From Acidobacteriota bacterium (GTDB taxonomy: Bacteria; Acidobacteriota; Holophagae; Acanthopleuribacterales; Acanthopleuribacteraceae): a stretch of 64,000 nt of DNA. Made by a program: the position numbers and the translations under genes. Position 1 is the stretch's first letter. Each line of letters starts with the position of its first letter. The stretch covers positions 1 through 64,000 of the forward strand of contig JAGQSC010000035.1 in assembly GCA_020439745.1 (NCBI GenBank). Reading direction: 5' to 3'. Below the pieces are notes generated by a model, which worked only from the letters and a program-made list of their open reading frames with translations, was not told where the DNA came from and ran no database searches. This document shows positions 7,895 through 16,738 of this stretch, one piece after another.

Positions 7895-9450
7895 ACGCCG
7901 ATCTTCTCTAGAATTTCCTTCAAGGCCCTGTCCGTCTCCCGCGCCTCGGCTTCGATGACTTTCAGTTCCTCGACGATTTCCGCGATGGGCCGGTAGGTTT
8001 CGGCGTCGCTGGTGTGGATGTAGCGGCTGGGGGAAATGTTGTAGTCGTTTTTCTTCAGCTCGGCGTGATCGACGATGCGGCTGAGTTTTTCCTCTTCATT
8101 CCAGCCGATGAGGGTGTCGGCGAGGCGCTGGATGCCGGCGTCGGGGATGAAGTTCTTGGGGTCGCCCTTTTCGAAGACCTGGCTGGCGTTGACCAGGAAG
8201 ACCTTGCCCTGCCGCGTCTTCGGCTTGGTTTTGTTCAGGAACAATACGATTCCGGGGGCGGTGGTGTTATAGAAGAGGTTTTCGGGCAGGTAGAGGACGC
8301 TTTCGATGAGGTCGTGGTCCACGAACCACTGGCGGACTGTCTTTTCCTTGTTGGAGCCTGCATTGCCCGAGCCGCGGGAGGCGGCGCCCGTGTCGAGGAC
8401 GACGGCGGCGCGGCCTTGGTCATTGAGACTAGCGTGCATATGCTGGACCCAGCCCCAGTCGGCGGAGGACTTGCCGGGGAAGCCGGCCCCGGCGGGGAAC
8501 CGGCCGAGTTCGTCGGCGTCGTAATCTGCCTCGGTGAACCAGTTCTGGTTCCACATGGGATTGGCGACGACGCGGTCGAAGGTGCGGAGTTTGCCGCCCC
8601 TGTCCCGGAACTTGGGGTTCTTGAAGGTGTCGCCGATCTCGATCTGGCCCTCCATGTCGTGGATGATCATGTTCATGTTGGCCATGGCCCAGGTCTCGGG
8701 GGTGAATTCCTGACCGAACAGTTTCAGGGGCGCGACAGTGCGCTTCTTACCCTTGGCGCTTTCCTCCATGGCGATCTCGCATTTCACGAGGAGGCCGCCG
8801 GAGCCGCAGCAGGGATCATAGACGGTCATACCCGGCTCGGGAGCGAGCACGCGGGACATGATGGTGCCGACCTCGGGCGGGGTGTAGAACTCGCCGGCGC
8901 TTTGGCCGCCGCCCTCGGCGAACTTGCGAATGAGGTATTCGTAGCTCTTGCCGATGATGTCCGCCTCGACATCAGCGAGCCCGAGGCGCTTGGTGCTGAT
9001 GGCCTCGATGAGGTTGGAGAGGCGGTCGTCGTCAAGGTCGCGCTGGCCGTGGGTGGTGGCGTTGAAGTCGACGCGGTCGATGATGCCTTGCAGGAGCGGG
9101 TTTTCCCGGGCGATGGCCCGCATGTGGGTGGTGACGCCCTCGCCGATCTTGTCGGAAAGCTTGCGGATGACCGACCAGACGGGCTGCTCGGGATCGTCCG
9201 GCACGAGCGGGAGGTAGAAACGGACGAGTTTGTGATCAGCCTTGGCGAGCTGGAAGGCTTTCTTGCGCGATCCTAGCTGCGCAGCAATCCGATTTACCTC
9301 GTCGTCAAAAACATCACAAAGTCGCTTTGTGAAGATCAGAGGAAGAATATAGTCCTTGAACTTGGGTGCGTCCTTTGCTCCACGAATGGAACACGCGGCG
9401 GCCCATATCCAGGATTCAAGTGATTTGTCGTTGCCATTTTTGATTGCCAT
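7891..9450 (-). CDS. hsdM: type I DNA N6-adenine methyltransferase, HsdM subunit
   Basis: This 519-residue protein has an N-terminal HsdM helical domain followed by an N6-adenine methyltransferase. Motif I is visible as YDPCCGSGGLLV (around residues 210-221). Motif IV is VANPMWNQNWF (around 293), an NPMW version of NPPY/F that occurs in HsdM proteins. The TPPEVGTIMSRVL segment before motif I is also characteristic. It methylates host DNA with HsdS and forms the restriction complex with HsdR. It is the first gene of the minus-strand defence operon. A 420-codon open frame on the other strand is only a shadow of this GC-rich gene. Confidence 0.96.
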   Translation of the reverse strand: MAIKNGNDKSLESWIWAAACSIRGAKDAPKFKDYILPLIFTKRLCDVFDDEVNRIAAQLGSRKKAFQLAKADHKLVRFYLPLVPDDPEQPVWSVIRKLSDKIGEGVTTHMRAIARENPLLQGIIDRVDFNATTHGQRDLDDDRLSNLIEAISTKRLGLADVEADIIGKSYEYLIRKFAEGGGQSAGEFYTPPEVGTIMSRVLAPEPGMTVYDPCCGSGGLLVKCEIAMEESAKGKKRTVAPLKLFGQEFTPETWAMANMNMIIHDMEGQIEIGDTFKNPKFRDRGGKLRTFDRVVANPMWNQNWFTEADYDADELGRFPAGAGFPGKSSADWGWVQHMHASLNDQGRAAVVLDTGAASRGSGNAGSNKEKTVRQWFVDHDLIESVLYLPENLFYNTTAPGIVLFLNKTKPKTRQGKVFLVNASQVFEKGDPKNFIPDAGIQRLADTLIGWNEEEKLSRIVDHAELKKNDYNISPSRYIHTSDAETYRPIAEIVEELKVIEAEARETDRALKEILEKIGV

Positions 9451-9941
9451 CAGTGCTCAGCTTTTTTCGAACAACTTTACTTAACGGACCTCGCAATTAG
9501 CCGGTACCAAATGGGTTGCCCCATTATCTTATGTATAGATCGATCAAAATCATGGCGAATTCATTTCCTGTTTCTTAGCCTAGTATACGATATTTTCTGC
9601 CGCAAAGACATTTTGCAAAACCATGATAATTTGAGATAGATGCTGCAAACCGTTGCGCCAATCTGACTTGACATGTGCACGGTGGGAATCTCGCCATGAG
9701 CTAAACGAATCAGACAATAGCGTAGGTCCATTTAGGGTTGAGCGGAACCCTGATGGGATTCGGGTGCATTGTGGTATCGGAACCAGTGGTAGGTCCGCGT
9801 TCCGCGGTCCAACCACTGGCTACACCTGCGCCATCCCGATGGGATTGTAGACCGTGGCGATCAAACTTCATTGAGGGCTTTTGCTGTCGCTCATCTTGAC
9901 AGGTGTCTGCTGATGCCCTTAGGTTGGGGCAGGGAGGCGAG
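9451..9941. other. gene-free stretch between the defence operon and the MetF-like gene
   Basis: About 490 bases separate two divergent genes. Short open frames here have no recognisable content. The left part is AT-rich and should hold the hsdM promoter on the minus strand: TATACT-like and GATAAT-like hexamers are present, but no convincing -35 partner was found. A perfect TTTTGCAAAA palindrome sits at 9611-9620 and could be an operator. The right part holds the long palindrome described separately. No attachment site, integrase or tRNA fragment was recognised at this island edge. Confidence 0.5.
9783..9819. repeat. long extragenic imperfect palindrome
   Basis: Arms 9783-9799 and 9803-9819 pair over 17 positions with two mismatches around a three-base loop (CCAGTGGT...CCGCG, TTC, CGCGG...ACCACTGG). 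Weaker complementarity continues outwards (9752-9775 against 9820-9846). No T-run follows on either strand, so it is unlikely to be a plain terminator. It looks like a REP-type extragenic palindrome or a structured RNA element. A second copy was not found in this window. Confidence 0.5.
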
Positions 9942-11054
9942 ATGCCGCTTCGGCTGGATAGTGACGAACGCCGCGATTGGCAACGGAAAATTGGGCCCTG
10001 GACCCTTTCACTACAGGACTGCTTTGAGCGTCGCAATCCCGTCACCTGCGTGGAGTTCAATCCGCCTGTGGTGAGCTGTAAAGACAAGCAGGGCAGCCAT
10101 TACTGGCGTCACTTGGAACGCGTCGAAGGCGAAGATGTGGGTGTCATCAAACAACTCAAAGCCAAGTATCGCGCCCTCAAATCCAACATTGAACGCGGCC
10201 ATTTCATTTCGATTACCGATTCCGCAGCAAGGCAACAGCGCATCCATAACCTGAGCATGGTCAGACTGCTCACCGATTCCCAGTTCACTAAACGCCATTT
10301 TGAGGGAGAGGCCCTGGTGTTGGACCCCAGCCGGACGGTCCTGCATTTGACACGCAACCACTCCGTCGCTTGGACTGACCGTTTCCTAAGGCACTGTTGC
10401 CGCCACGGATTCTCAAACCTGTTGATTATCACGGGCGACCCACTACCGGACATGAAATTGCCTACCTGCGAGGAAGACGAAGCGGAATTGCTACTCGGAC
10501 GGGAAAGAGAACTGAAACGTCTCAAGAACTCGGTCGCCTTGACGGCATATGTAAAACGAGTTCAGCCTGAATTTTTTGTAGGCGTGGCGCACAACCCCTT
10601 TCGCGGTCCCTTGAATCACTACCAGCGGAAGCTGCAGGCAGGTGCGCAGTTTGCGGTCACCCAACCTGTGGCTTATTACGCAGAGTCCTGGCAGCACATG
10701 GAACGGTTCGAACAGGAGCGGCGCGAGTTGGGCCCGGAAATTCCCGTTGTGGTGGGTGTATTCAATTATTTCGTACCTTGCGATGCTCACGGCTTCAACG
10801 CCAATGATTTCGAGCATCGTCAGGCCTTTTGGAAGAAGCTCTTTGGTTACGTGCCCTCAGGCGTGCGCCAAGATTACGAAAGGGGACTGGACGGCGTAGA
10901 AATCCTGGCTCGTTCCATTCAGAAACTCAAACAAATTGGCTACTTCCATGTCGACGTGATGAATGCAGAGCGATCCGGTCACCAAATCATCGAACAGGCC
11001 AAACGTATCGTTCATGAAGGGGACCGCCTGCAAAGCGGTATCAACGACCCTTAA
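9942..11054 (+). CDS. methylenetetrahydrofolate reductase-like (MetF-fold) protein
   Basis: This 370-residue protein shows the order of motifs expected of the MetF TIM barrel: VEFNPPVVSC (strand 1), HFISITDSAARQQR, LHLTRNHSV, GFSNLLIITGDPLP (the HLTC and GDPP regions of MetF), and VGVAHNPFRGPLNHYQRKLQ followed by GAQFAVTQPVAYY (the lysine and FxxTQ region). MetF enzymes reduce methylenetetrahydrofolate with FAD and NAD(P)H. This one is longer than the usual 290-300 residues and diverges at HLTC and GDPP, so it may be a family member with another substrate. The ATG at 9942 was preferred over 9903 because AGGGAGG lies at the right distance upstream. Its stop overlaps the convergent SixA gene by 4 bases. 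Confidence 0.75.
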   Translation: MPLRLDSDERRDWQRKIGPWTLSLQDCFERRNPVTCVEFNPPVVSCKDKQGSHYWRHLERVEGEDVGVIKQLKAKYRALKSNIERGHFISITDSAARQQRIHNLSMVRLLTDSQFTKRHFEGEALVLDPSRTVLHLTRNHSVAWTDRFLRHCCRHGFSNLLIITGDPLPDMKLPTCEEDEAELLLGRERELKRLKNSVALTAYVKRVQPEFFVGVAHNPFRGPLNHYQRKLQAGAQFAVTQPVAYYAESWQHMERFEQERRELGPEIPVVVGVFNYFVPCDAHGFNANDFEHRQAFWKKLFGYVPSGVRQDYERGLDGVEILARSIQKLKQIGYFHVDVMNAERSGHQIIEQAKRIVHEGDRLQSGINDP

Positions 11055-11500
11055 CTTCGGTGGATGGAGACTACCGGGTTGGTGGCGGCCAGCGCATTGT
11101 TGAGTTGGATCTTCACAATCGTGCCGGGCTGAAAACCAACTTGTCTCCCAGTCAATGCATAGCAGAGGTCGTCCACCAACGGTAAATGGGAAACCAACAA
11201 TGCAGGTAGCTCCATATCCAGCAATGCCGTAATGATTTCATCCACAGAGCCGTCAGGTATGAGTCCATGCATCACTTCGCATGGTGCGGACAGTTTCTCC
11301 GCCATAATTGACGCAGTTTGCGTGGTTCGCGTATAGGGCGAATGGAACACGGACTTGACCGTTTCGTGCGCCTCCGCAAGCATAGCTGCTCGAGCGGCCA
11401 CTCTGGCTCGTCCTTCGTCGGTGAGTGGACGTTGTTCGTCCAACTCGCTTTGCCTGGGCGCAGCTGCCAAACCGTGACGCATGATGTAGAGGTGATTCAT
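11051..11500 (-). CDS. sixA: SixA-type phosphohistidine phosphatase (histidine phosphatase superfamily)
   Basis: This 149-residue protein begins MNHLYIMRHGLAA with the catalytic RHG motif (His9). It has the second conserved Arg in SPYTRTTQTA and the second His in LVSHLPLVDDL. The short length without a cap domain fits SixA, which removes phosphate from histidine phosphotransfer proteins. The window also holds one two-component pair, but nothing links this gene to it. The ATG overlaps the stop of the upstream DUF4340 gene by 4 bases, so it is the last gene of the Gld-type ABC operon. It ends in a 4-base convergent overlap with the MetF-like gene. Confidence 0.87.
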   Translation of the reverse strand: MNHLYIMRHGLAAAPRQSELDEQRPLTDEGRARVAARAAMLAEAHETVKSVFHSPYTRTTQTASIMAEKLSAPCEVMHGLIPDGSVDEIITALLDMELPALLVSHLPLVDDLCYALTGRQVGFQPGTIVKIQLNNALAATNPVVSIHRS

Positions 11501-12300
11501 GGTTTCAAAGCCTTTAACTTGTCAATCGCAGCTTGTGAGAACAAGTAACACACGTCCTGGTAGATCGCCCGTCCTTCCATATCAATGCCCAACTGAATAG
11601 CAACTCCTTCCACATCTATCTGTATGGTGACTTCGCTGTTCTGGACATCGCAAGACTCAAAAGAAACGTCGCTCGCGTGTAGGTCCAACAATTCGCCTGG
11701 GAACTGTTCATGCCATACCCGTTCCTCGGTACCTATTTTCAGTGCTGCCCGGGTCACTCCCGATTCAGGTACCTGCCAAACACTCGTATCGGCCCAAGTA
11801 GCTCGGGAGGTAAGCGGAATCAGGTCCGCGGTGACGAAACGAACCTTTGTTTCATCGCGGAGTCGTACGTAGGTAGAGCGGAAATCGCCTGCGGGCTTGC
11901 CTACATAAAGACGCGTCAATTCGCGTCCCGCTGCGTCGCGGGCAATAATCACCCGTGCGGATGAACCCAACCCGTATTGTTCATGGTCGGCGGCGTTCTC
12001 ACTGACCAAGGTCCCCACACCTGTCTTCAAGAGGGTTTGAAGTAAGACATCCAAGTAGACAGCGTTGGCCCGAACCTTTGGGTGGTGCTTGAACACCCAA
12101 TGTTGTCCGTTGAAGGAAAACGAAACCCTGCCACTGGGCAGTTCCAGGTTCAACTCGGAAATCTCAGAAAGTTCCATGTTGTTGAACAACGTTTCTGTGT
12201 TTCTAACCAGTGATCTCTTCTTTTGAACCTGGTCCCGCCAGACAAGTCCGGCCAAAACGGCAGCTAGTATCAGGACCAAGCCTACAAGCGCGCGATTCAT
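11497..12300 (-). CDS. DUF4340-type membrane-anchored protein of the Gld-like ABC cassette
   Basis: This 267-residue protein has one N-terminal membrane segment (about 4-22, ALVGLVLILAAVLAGLVW) and then a periplasmic alpha/beta region typical of DUF4340, with WVFKHHPKVRANAVYLDVLLQTL and YGLGSS elements. DUF4340 proteins regularly follow GldG-like auxiliary components of ABC-2 transporters; the exact function is unknown. The start at 12300 was chosen because it overlaps the preceding stop as ATGA and begins directly before the membrane helix. A start at 12396 would add 32 residues without such features. Confidence 0.8.
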   Translation of the reverse strand: MNRALVGLVLILAAVLAGLVWRDQVQKKRSLVRNTETLFNNMELSEISELNLELPSGRVSFSFNGQHWVFKHHPKVRANAVYLDVLLQTLLKTGVGTLVSENAADHEQYGLGSSARVIIARDAAGRELTRLYVGKPAGDFRSTYVRLRDETKVRFVTADLIPLTSRATWADTSVWQVPESGVTRAALKIGTEERVWHEQFPGELLDLHASDVSFESCDVQNSEVTIQIDVEGVAIQLGIDMEGRAIYQDVCYLFSQAAIDKLKALKP

Positions 12301-13865
12301 GAACGATACACATCCAGATTGCGTCTTTGGCGGACGATCTGGCGCGAAACCGCCCAAATCATAACCAGAACGGGCCCAAGAAGCACACTGATCCAACGCA
12401 GACGGGTGCGGTGCTTGTCGGTCACATCGTTCAGGGGTCTAAAAGAGCTTTCGCGCCGAGCGATACCTGCAAGGTCTTTGTTTCCCAACATGTCGTTCGC
12501 CACGTTGGAAAGAAAAACGGCCGTGGATGGGTTCTGGTACTGGCCCAACAGGTGGTCGGTACCCACCACCAACCACTGAACATGATCCACGCTTGTGATG
12601 TGTTGCGACACATAAGCCATGCGCGAGGGTGGCAGCAGCTCGGCAGAAAAGAAGCTGGTTGCGGGTCCCGAGTAGGCGATGCCCAGGTCGAAGGTTGCGA
12701 AGGAATGGGGGCCGGGTACGCGTTCAGGGTTCAGTGGAAACTCCTTTTCTAAAGCCCAGGATTGCGCCGAAGAACGGGCAATGATCTGGAAACCTGAGCT
12801 GTCTTTGGCGACGAGCTGTGTCTCCGATGGCCAGGGAAGGAGCAGGTTACTCATGCTGGATGTGGGCGCATAGGTAGGGTCAAAGCCGCCCGAGGCAGCA
12901 GATAGTAAAGGGAATAGTGGATATTGAATGACCACCGGACGATTGTCTTCCGTTCTGCGGATCATCTGGGCCTGGTTATCCGCCACCAGATTTCTGCTTA
13001 TACGCACGCCCAAATGGTCGAGGTAGTCATCAAACCGGGATTGCGGGATTTCCCGTGCCTTGAGTCTGAGTGGGTCCACCGCGACGCCAGGAGCCAAAAA
13101 CACGGCAGGTTTCCCGTGCATGAGATGCTGGTCTATGTCGTAGAGCTGTTCGTCGGAAAACGCATGAACGCCCCACACAATCAGCATGTCTGCGTCGCTC
13201 AGATTAAGAAGGGGTACCTGAGACGTGTCGTGATGGGTCAGGTTGTATTGGGACGACAACACCTCGCCCAGGTGGGCCATGTCCTTGTCGAAGCTGTGGC
13301 CTAAAGACGAGTGTTCGGCCTGGGTGTCCAGGCCGGGTCCTACAAAGAAAATGTGGGGTAGCTCCTGCTGGGCCAGACGGAGTATGGCTGACGTCACGTC
13401 GTATTCAAAGTTTTGGACTTCACCCACCGAAGGGAACACCTTTTTTTGGTCTTTGTAGATTAAGACAAAACCAAACCAGACCTCCGCCAATTCCATGCGG
13501 CCTTTTTCGGTGACATTGGCTTTGACCTTCTCCAATCCCAGCGCGAAGGCTTGGCGGGTCAATTCTTCGTCATTAGCGGGATCTATGTAGTCGATAAGAA
13601 CGAGTTCGCTGGCTTGCTGGTATTCACCAAACATATCGCGCAGGTAACTGACGACAGGTCGAAAGGCGATGGGCATTTGTTCACTGAAATAGACCTTAAT
13701 CGTCAGGGGTGCATCCAGGCGCTTTAAGACTCGCTTGGTGGGGTCACTCAGTGTGAATTGACGAGCTGCCGTCAAATCCAGCCGGAAGTAGGCATAGCGA
13801 CTGATGCCATAGGCCAGGGCCAGTATGATCAACACCAGTGCGAGACGGACAGATTTGCTTTGCAT
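12297..13865 (-). CDS. GldG-like ABC transporter auxiliary protein
   Basis: This 522-residue protein has a membrane helix near each end (about 8-24 and 490-510) enclosing a large periplasmic domain. It matches the GldG/ABC_transp_aux family: the early TLSDPTKRVLKRLDAPLTIKVYFS stretch (split here as TLSDPTKRVL and LTIKVYFSE), a DYIDP element, and a thioredoxin/GATase-like core with DADMLIVWG. In Bacteroidota, GldA, GldF and GldG form a transporter needed for gliding; in other phyla the same cassette occurs without gliding, so motility cannot be claimed. The start overlaps the permease stop by one base. Confidence 0.88.
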   Translation of the reverse strand: MQSKSVRLALVLIILALAYGISRYAYFRLDLTAARQFTLSDPTKRVLKRLDAPLTIKVYFSEQMPIAFRPVVSYLRDMFGEYQQASELVLIDYIDPANDEELTRQAFALGLEKVKANVTEKGRMELAEVWFGFVLIYKDQKKVFPSVGEVQNFEYDVTSAILRLAQQELPHIFFVGPGLDTQAEHSSLGHSFDKDMAHLGEVLSSQYNLTHHDTSQVPLLNLSDADMLIVWGVHAFSDEQLYDIDQHLMHGKPAVFLAPGVAVDPLRLKAREIPQSRFDDYLDHLGVRISRNLVADNQAQMIRRTEDNRPVVIQYPLFPLLSAASGGFDPTYAPTSSMSNLLLPWPSETQLVAKDSSGFQIIARSSAQSWALEKEFPLNPERVPGPHSFATFDLGIAYSGPATSFFSAELLPPSRMAYVSQHITSVDHVQWLVVGTDHLLGQYQNPSTAVFLSNVANDMLGNKDLAGIARRESSFRPLNDVTDKHRTRLRWISVLLGPVLVMIWAVSRQIVRQRRNLDVYRS

Positions 13866-14554
13866 CAGCTTCTCCAGAACTGGCTATCGATGATGCGTAT
13901 GTTAAGCGCCAGAAACCCACACGTGATCACGGCAAAATAGACCAGATCACGGGTGTCGATGAGGCCTCTGGCAATGGAACTGAAACGCCACTGTAGGTTT
14001 CCCTCTGATACGAAGAACAAGCACAAGAAGGCCAGGCAAGCGAAACTGGCAATGAACGCCGCGATTTGATGTTGGGTCAGTGATCCGATGCACATCGAAA
14101 TGGCTAAACAGGCAGCGCTTAGGAACAAGGCGCCGGCATAGCCGCCCCACACCGGTCCCCAATCGGGATCACCGATCTGATCAATGAGTAGGGGCACGAT
14201 CAGCGTGCAAGTTAGCGTGAGCCAAATGGGGATCAGTTGACCGATAAACTTACCCAAAACCAAGTGGCGCGCCGAAAATGGATAGGACAGGAGTAATTCC
14301 AGGGTTCCGAGCCTTCTTTCTTCGGACCAGCAACGCATGGCAATCGCAGGCACAAACACCATGAAGATGTAAGGAAATAGGGACATCATCGGTCGGACGT
14401 CCGCTGATTTGTTGAGGAAAACGTTGGTGGGCGCAAAACTCCAAAATACGGTGTAGGAAACGGAAACCAACATGGCAATCGCAAATACGTACAGCATGAG
14501 CGTATTCATGCCGTGCTGCATTTCCTTGTGCGCGATGACCCAGGTTTTTCGCAT
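13865..14554 (-). CDS. ABC-2 type permease (GldF-like)
   Basis: This 229-residue integral membrane protein has about six hydrophobic segments, including LMLYVFAIAMLVSVSYTVFW and FVVITCG-like helices near the end. The cytoplasmic EERRLGTLELLLSYPF loop is a hallmark of GldF/ABC-2 permeases. It lies between the ATPase gene (1-base overlap) and the GldG-like gene. It should form the membrane channel of the cassette; the cargo is unknown. Confidence 0.9.
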   Translation of the reverse strand: MRKTWVIAHKEMQHGMNTLMLYVFAIAMLVSVSYTVFWSFAPTNVFLNKSADVRPMMSLFPYIFMVFVPAIAMRCWSEERRLGTLELLLSYPFSARHLVLGKFIGQLIPIWLTLTCTLIVPLLIDQIGDPDWGPVWGGYAGALFLSAACLAISMCIGSLTQHQIAAFIASFACLAFLCLFFVSEGNLQWRFSSIARGLIDTRDLVYFAVITCGFLALNIRIIDSQFWRS

Positions 14555-15450
14555 CAGGTGGCTCCCTCAATCAGATGTCGAAAAGCCCGATCGAATGATG
14601 GCGGTAGCGGGACGACCTGTTCAACGGCAGCCCCTGTGGCTTGGAACTTGGCGGTGAGCTGTTCAGCATTTAGCTCGGTGACAACCTCCCATTGATGGGA
14701 ATTGTCGGAGCCAATGGGGGTTAGATCTAAGGCATCCGGCAGATCGGACCGGTGGGCGGGCGTTTGCAACGTAATCAGGAGCCTGCGGGGATCATAGGCG
14801 CCAAACGCCGCGGGTGAACCCTCGAAGCGCAGTTTACCCTGATTGATCACGACCACCTTGTCGCAGATCCGATCCATATGTTGCAAGATGTGTGTTGACA
14901 ACAGAATTGTCTTATCCCTACCCAAATCACGAATCATATTGAGCAATTCATGGACCTGAATGGGATCCAATCCGGTGGTGGGTTCATCCAATACCAGTAT
15001 GGCGGGATCATGAATCAATGCCTGAGCCAGTCCCACTCTTTGTTTGAATCCTTTGGATAGTTGGGCGATGGTTCGATCCAGATGGGTATGGAGCGCGCAT
15101 GCTTTGACCACATGCCGGATACGGGACTTCACATCTCCTACCCCCCGTGCCTTTGCCACGAAGCGCAAGAAATCGATGACGGGCATGTCAGGGTACAGGG
15201 GTGTGTTTTCGGGCAGGTAACCCGTAATACGATTTCGGTCTAATCCTGAAACTGGGCCAGCATCGCCATGCACCTCGACCTGACCGCGGTCAGCGTCCAG
15301 GAATCCGGTAATCATACGCATGGTGGTGGTTTTGCCCGAGCCGTTGGGCCCCAGAAACGCTGTGATTTGTCCGGGGTTCACGGAAAAACTCAATCCAGAT
15401 ACGGCCTGCACGGCTCCAAACGATTTACAGGCTTCGTGCAGGCGAATCAT
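14554..15450 (-). CDS. ABC transporter ATP-binding protein (GldA-like)
   Basis: This 298-residue ATPase has Walker A (GPNGSGKTTTMRM, about 34-46), the signature LSKGFKQRVGLAQAL (about 134), Walker B with LVLDEPTTGLDP, and the H-loop STHIL. The C-terminal 70 residues form the extra domain seen in ABC-2 export ATPases. It is the first gene of the minus-strand operon ATPase-permease-GldG-DUF4340-SixA and shares one base with the permease gene. It is divergent from rsmB. Confidence 0.92.
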   Translation of the reverse strand: MIRLHEACKSFGAVQAVSGLSFSVNPGQITAFLGPNGSGKTTTMRMITGFLDADRGQVEVHGDAGPVSGLDRNRITGYLPENTPLYPDMPVIDFLRFVAKARGVGDVKSRIRHVVKACALHTHLDRTIAQLSKGFKQRVGLAQALIHDPAILVLDEPTTGLDPIQVHELLNMIRDLGRDKTILLSTHILQHMDRICDKVVVINQGKLRFEGSPAAFGAYDPRRLLITLQTPAHRSDLPDALDLTPIGSDNSHQWEVVTELNAEQLTAKFQATGAAVEQVVPLPPSFDRAFRHLIEGAT

Positions 15451-15505
15451 GGTCCAGATACTCCCCTATGCGTGACTGCTCGTGATTCCGTTCATGCCTT
15501 CGGGT

Positions 15506-15514
15506 TGCTATGAT
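15506..15514 (+). promoter_or_regulatory. probable extended -10 promoter for rsmB
   Basis: The sequence TGCTATGAT gives an extended -10 element (TGn plus TATGAT at 15509-15514) 24 bases before the chosen rsmB ATG. The -35 region is weak, which is usual for extended -10 promoters. This predicts a start near 15521 and a leader of about 18 bases. Confidence 0.4.
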
Positions 15515-15538
15515 CAGCATCCTGACGAAAGGGCGAAT

Positions 15539-16738
15539 ATGGAACCTGTAAAGAGCTCACGTGAACTAGCCATTTTATGCTTGTGTGCTGTTGAAGACAA
15601 GCGACTGTTGGTGAACGAGGCCATGGATACATTGCCTCACGCACTTGATACCAAAGCACTTGCCTTTGCCCATGAGATCATTATGGGGACGTGTCGGTTT
15701 AGACCGGGCCTCATGGCGGTGTTGAGGCCTTACATTCGCAATTGGGACAAGCTTCCATCCACGTGCCAATGGTTGTTGCTTTCGGCCACGTATCAAATTC
15801 TGGTCACCAAGTCACCGGACTATGCAGTGCTTAATGAAGCCAATCAACTGACGGGGCGTTTGCGCATCAAGGGACTGAAGCCATTGGTGAATGCGGTGTT
15901 GCGGCGCGTCACCCAGCATGGAAGAGACCCTTGGCACGGAATGTCGAACAAGGATAAGACGATGCCGGTTTGGTTGTCGCAGGCGGTAACTGCACTGCGT
16001 GGGGACGCATTTTGCCAGCGACTGGCCGAGACCTGGTCGGTAAAGCCGAACCTCTACGGATGGTCTGAGCATTCGGGTGATGGGCGTTGGCCGCCAAACG
16101 CTGTCAAAGTGGAAGACGTCACGCATTTCCTGACTCGGGGTTATGTGCAAAACATAAGCTCACAGGCCATTTGTGAATTGGTCATGTCCGTTGAAGGCAC
16201 CTCGCTACTGGATATGTGCGCGGCGCCCGGGGGCAAGTGCTTGTACTTGGCCAGGTTCAGTGAATGGGAAATCACGGCGACGGACATACAGTCCGATCGT
16301 CTCTTGTCCGTGCAAGCAAACGCCTCGCGCTTAGGTTTGGCGGACCGCTTGTCCATTGTGCCGTGGGATCAGGTACACGGCTACTTTGACATGGTTTTGG
16401 TGGACGCACCCTGCAGTGCGGTGGGCATCATTGCGCGGCATCCAGAAATCGTGTTGCACCGCGAGACCTTAGCTGATTCCGTTCTATTGAAACGACAAAG
16501 TGATTTGTTGGAACGAGCTTGGTCGTTTGTTCGTGCGGGGGGCCGTTTGATCTATTCAGTCTGTTCGTGGGATCCGCGGGAGGTGCCAAATGCGCCAACG
16601 GGTTCAAGCACGGCCCCAGAGTTGAACGCATGGGCCGCGCGTGATTCCGCCATTGAGGTTCAAGGTGATCGATTCTCCATTCTCCCAGACACCGATCACG
16701 ATGGATTCTGCGGCGCAATGTGGGAGAAAAGCGACTAG
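15539..16738 (+). CDS. rsmB: 16S rRNA (cytosine-967-C5)-methyltransferase RsmB
   Basis: This 399-residue protein has an N-terminal NusB-like domain (about 1-130, with NAVLRRV at its end) and a C-terminal Rossmann methyltransferase. Motif I is DMCAAPGGK (225-233), motif IV is DAPCSAVG with Cys292, and motif VI is YSVCS with the likely nucleophile Cys342. The last is usually YSTCS, so there is a Thr-to-Val change next to the catalytic Cys. The enzyme would methylate C967 of 16S rRNA. The start at 15539 begins directly before the NusB helix; 15482 would add 19 unrelated residues. The stop overlaps the convergent monooxygenase gene by 4 bases. Confidence 0.9.
   Translation: MEPVKSSRELAILCLCAVEDKRLLVNEAMDTLPHALDTKALAFAHEIIMGTCRFRPGLMAVLRPYIRNWDKLPSTCQWLLLSATYQILVTKSPDYAVLNEANQLTGRLRIKGLKPLVNAVLRRVTQHGRDPWHGMSNKDKTMPVWLSQAVTALRGDAFCQRLAETWSVKPNLYGWSEHSGDGRWPPNAVKVEDVTHFLTRGYVQNISSQAICELVMSVEGTSLLDMCAAPGGKCLYLARFSEWEITATDIQSDRLLSVQANASRLGLADRLSIVPWDQVHGYFDMVLVDAPCSAVGIIARHPEIVLHRETLADSVLLKRQSDLLERAWSFVRAGGRLIYSVCSWDPREVPNAPTGSSTAPELNAWAARDSAIEVQGDRFSILPDTDHDGFCGAMWEKSD

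Noticed and set aside
8014-9276. A 420-codon open frame on the plus strand
   Set aside because: It lies antisense to hsdM, has the composition expected of a shadow of a GC-rich gene, and has no recognisable domain or ribosome site.
9580-10087. Short open frames across the palindromic region before the MetF-like gene
   Set aside because: They follow the inverted repeat and have no family character or ribosome site.
12297-15450. Gliding motility, inferred from the Gld-like ABC genes
   Set aside because: The same cassette occurs in many non-gliding bacteria and no other gld, spr or sld genes are present here.
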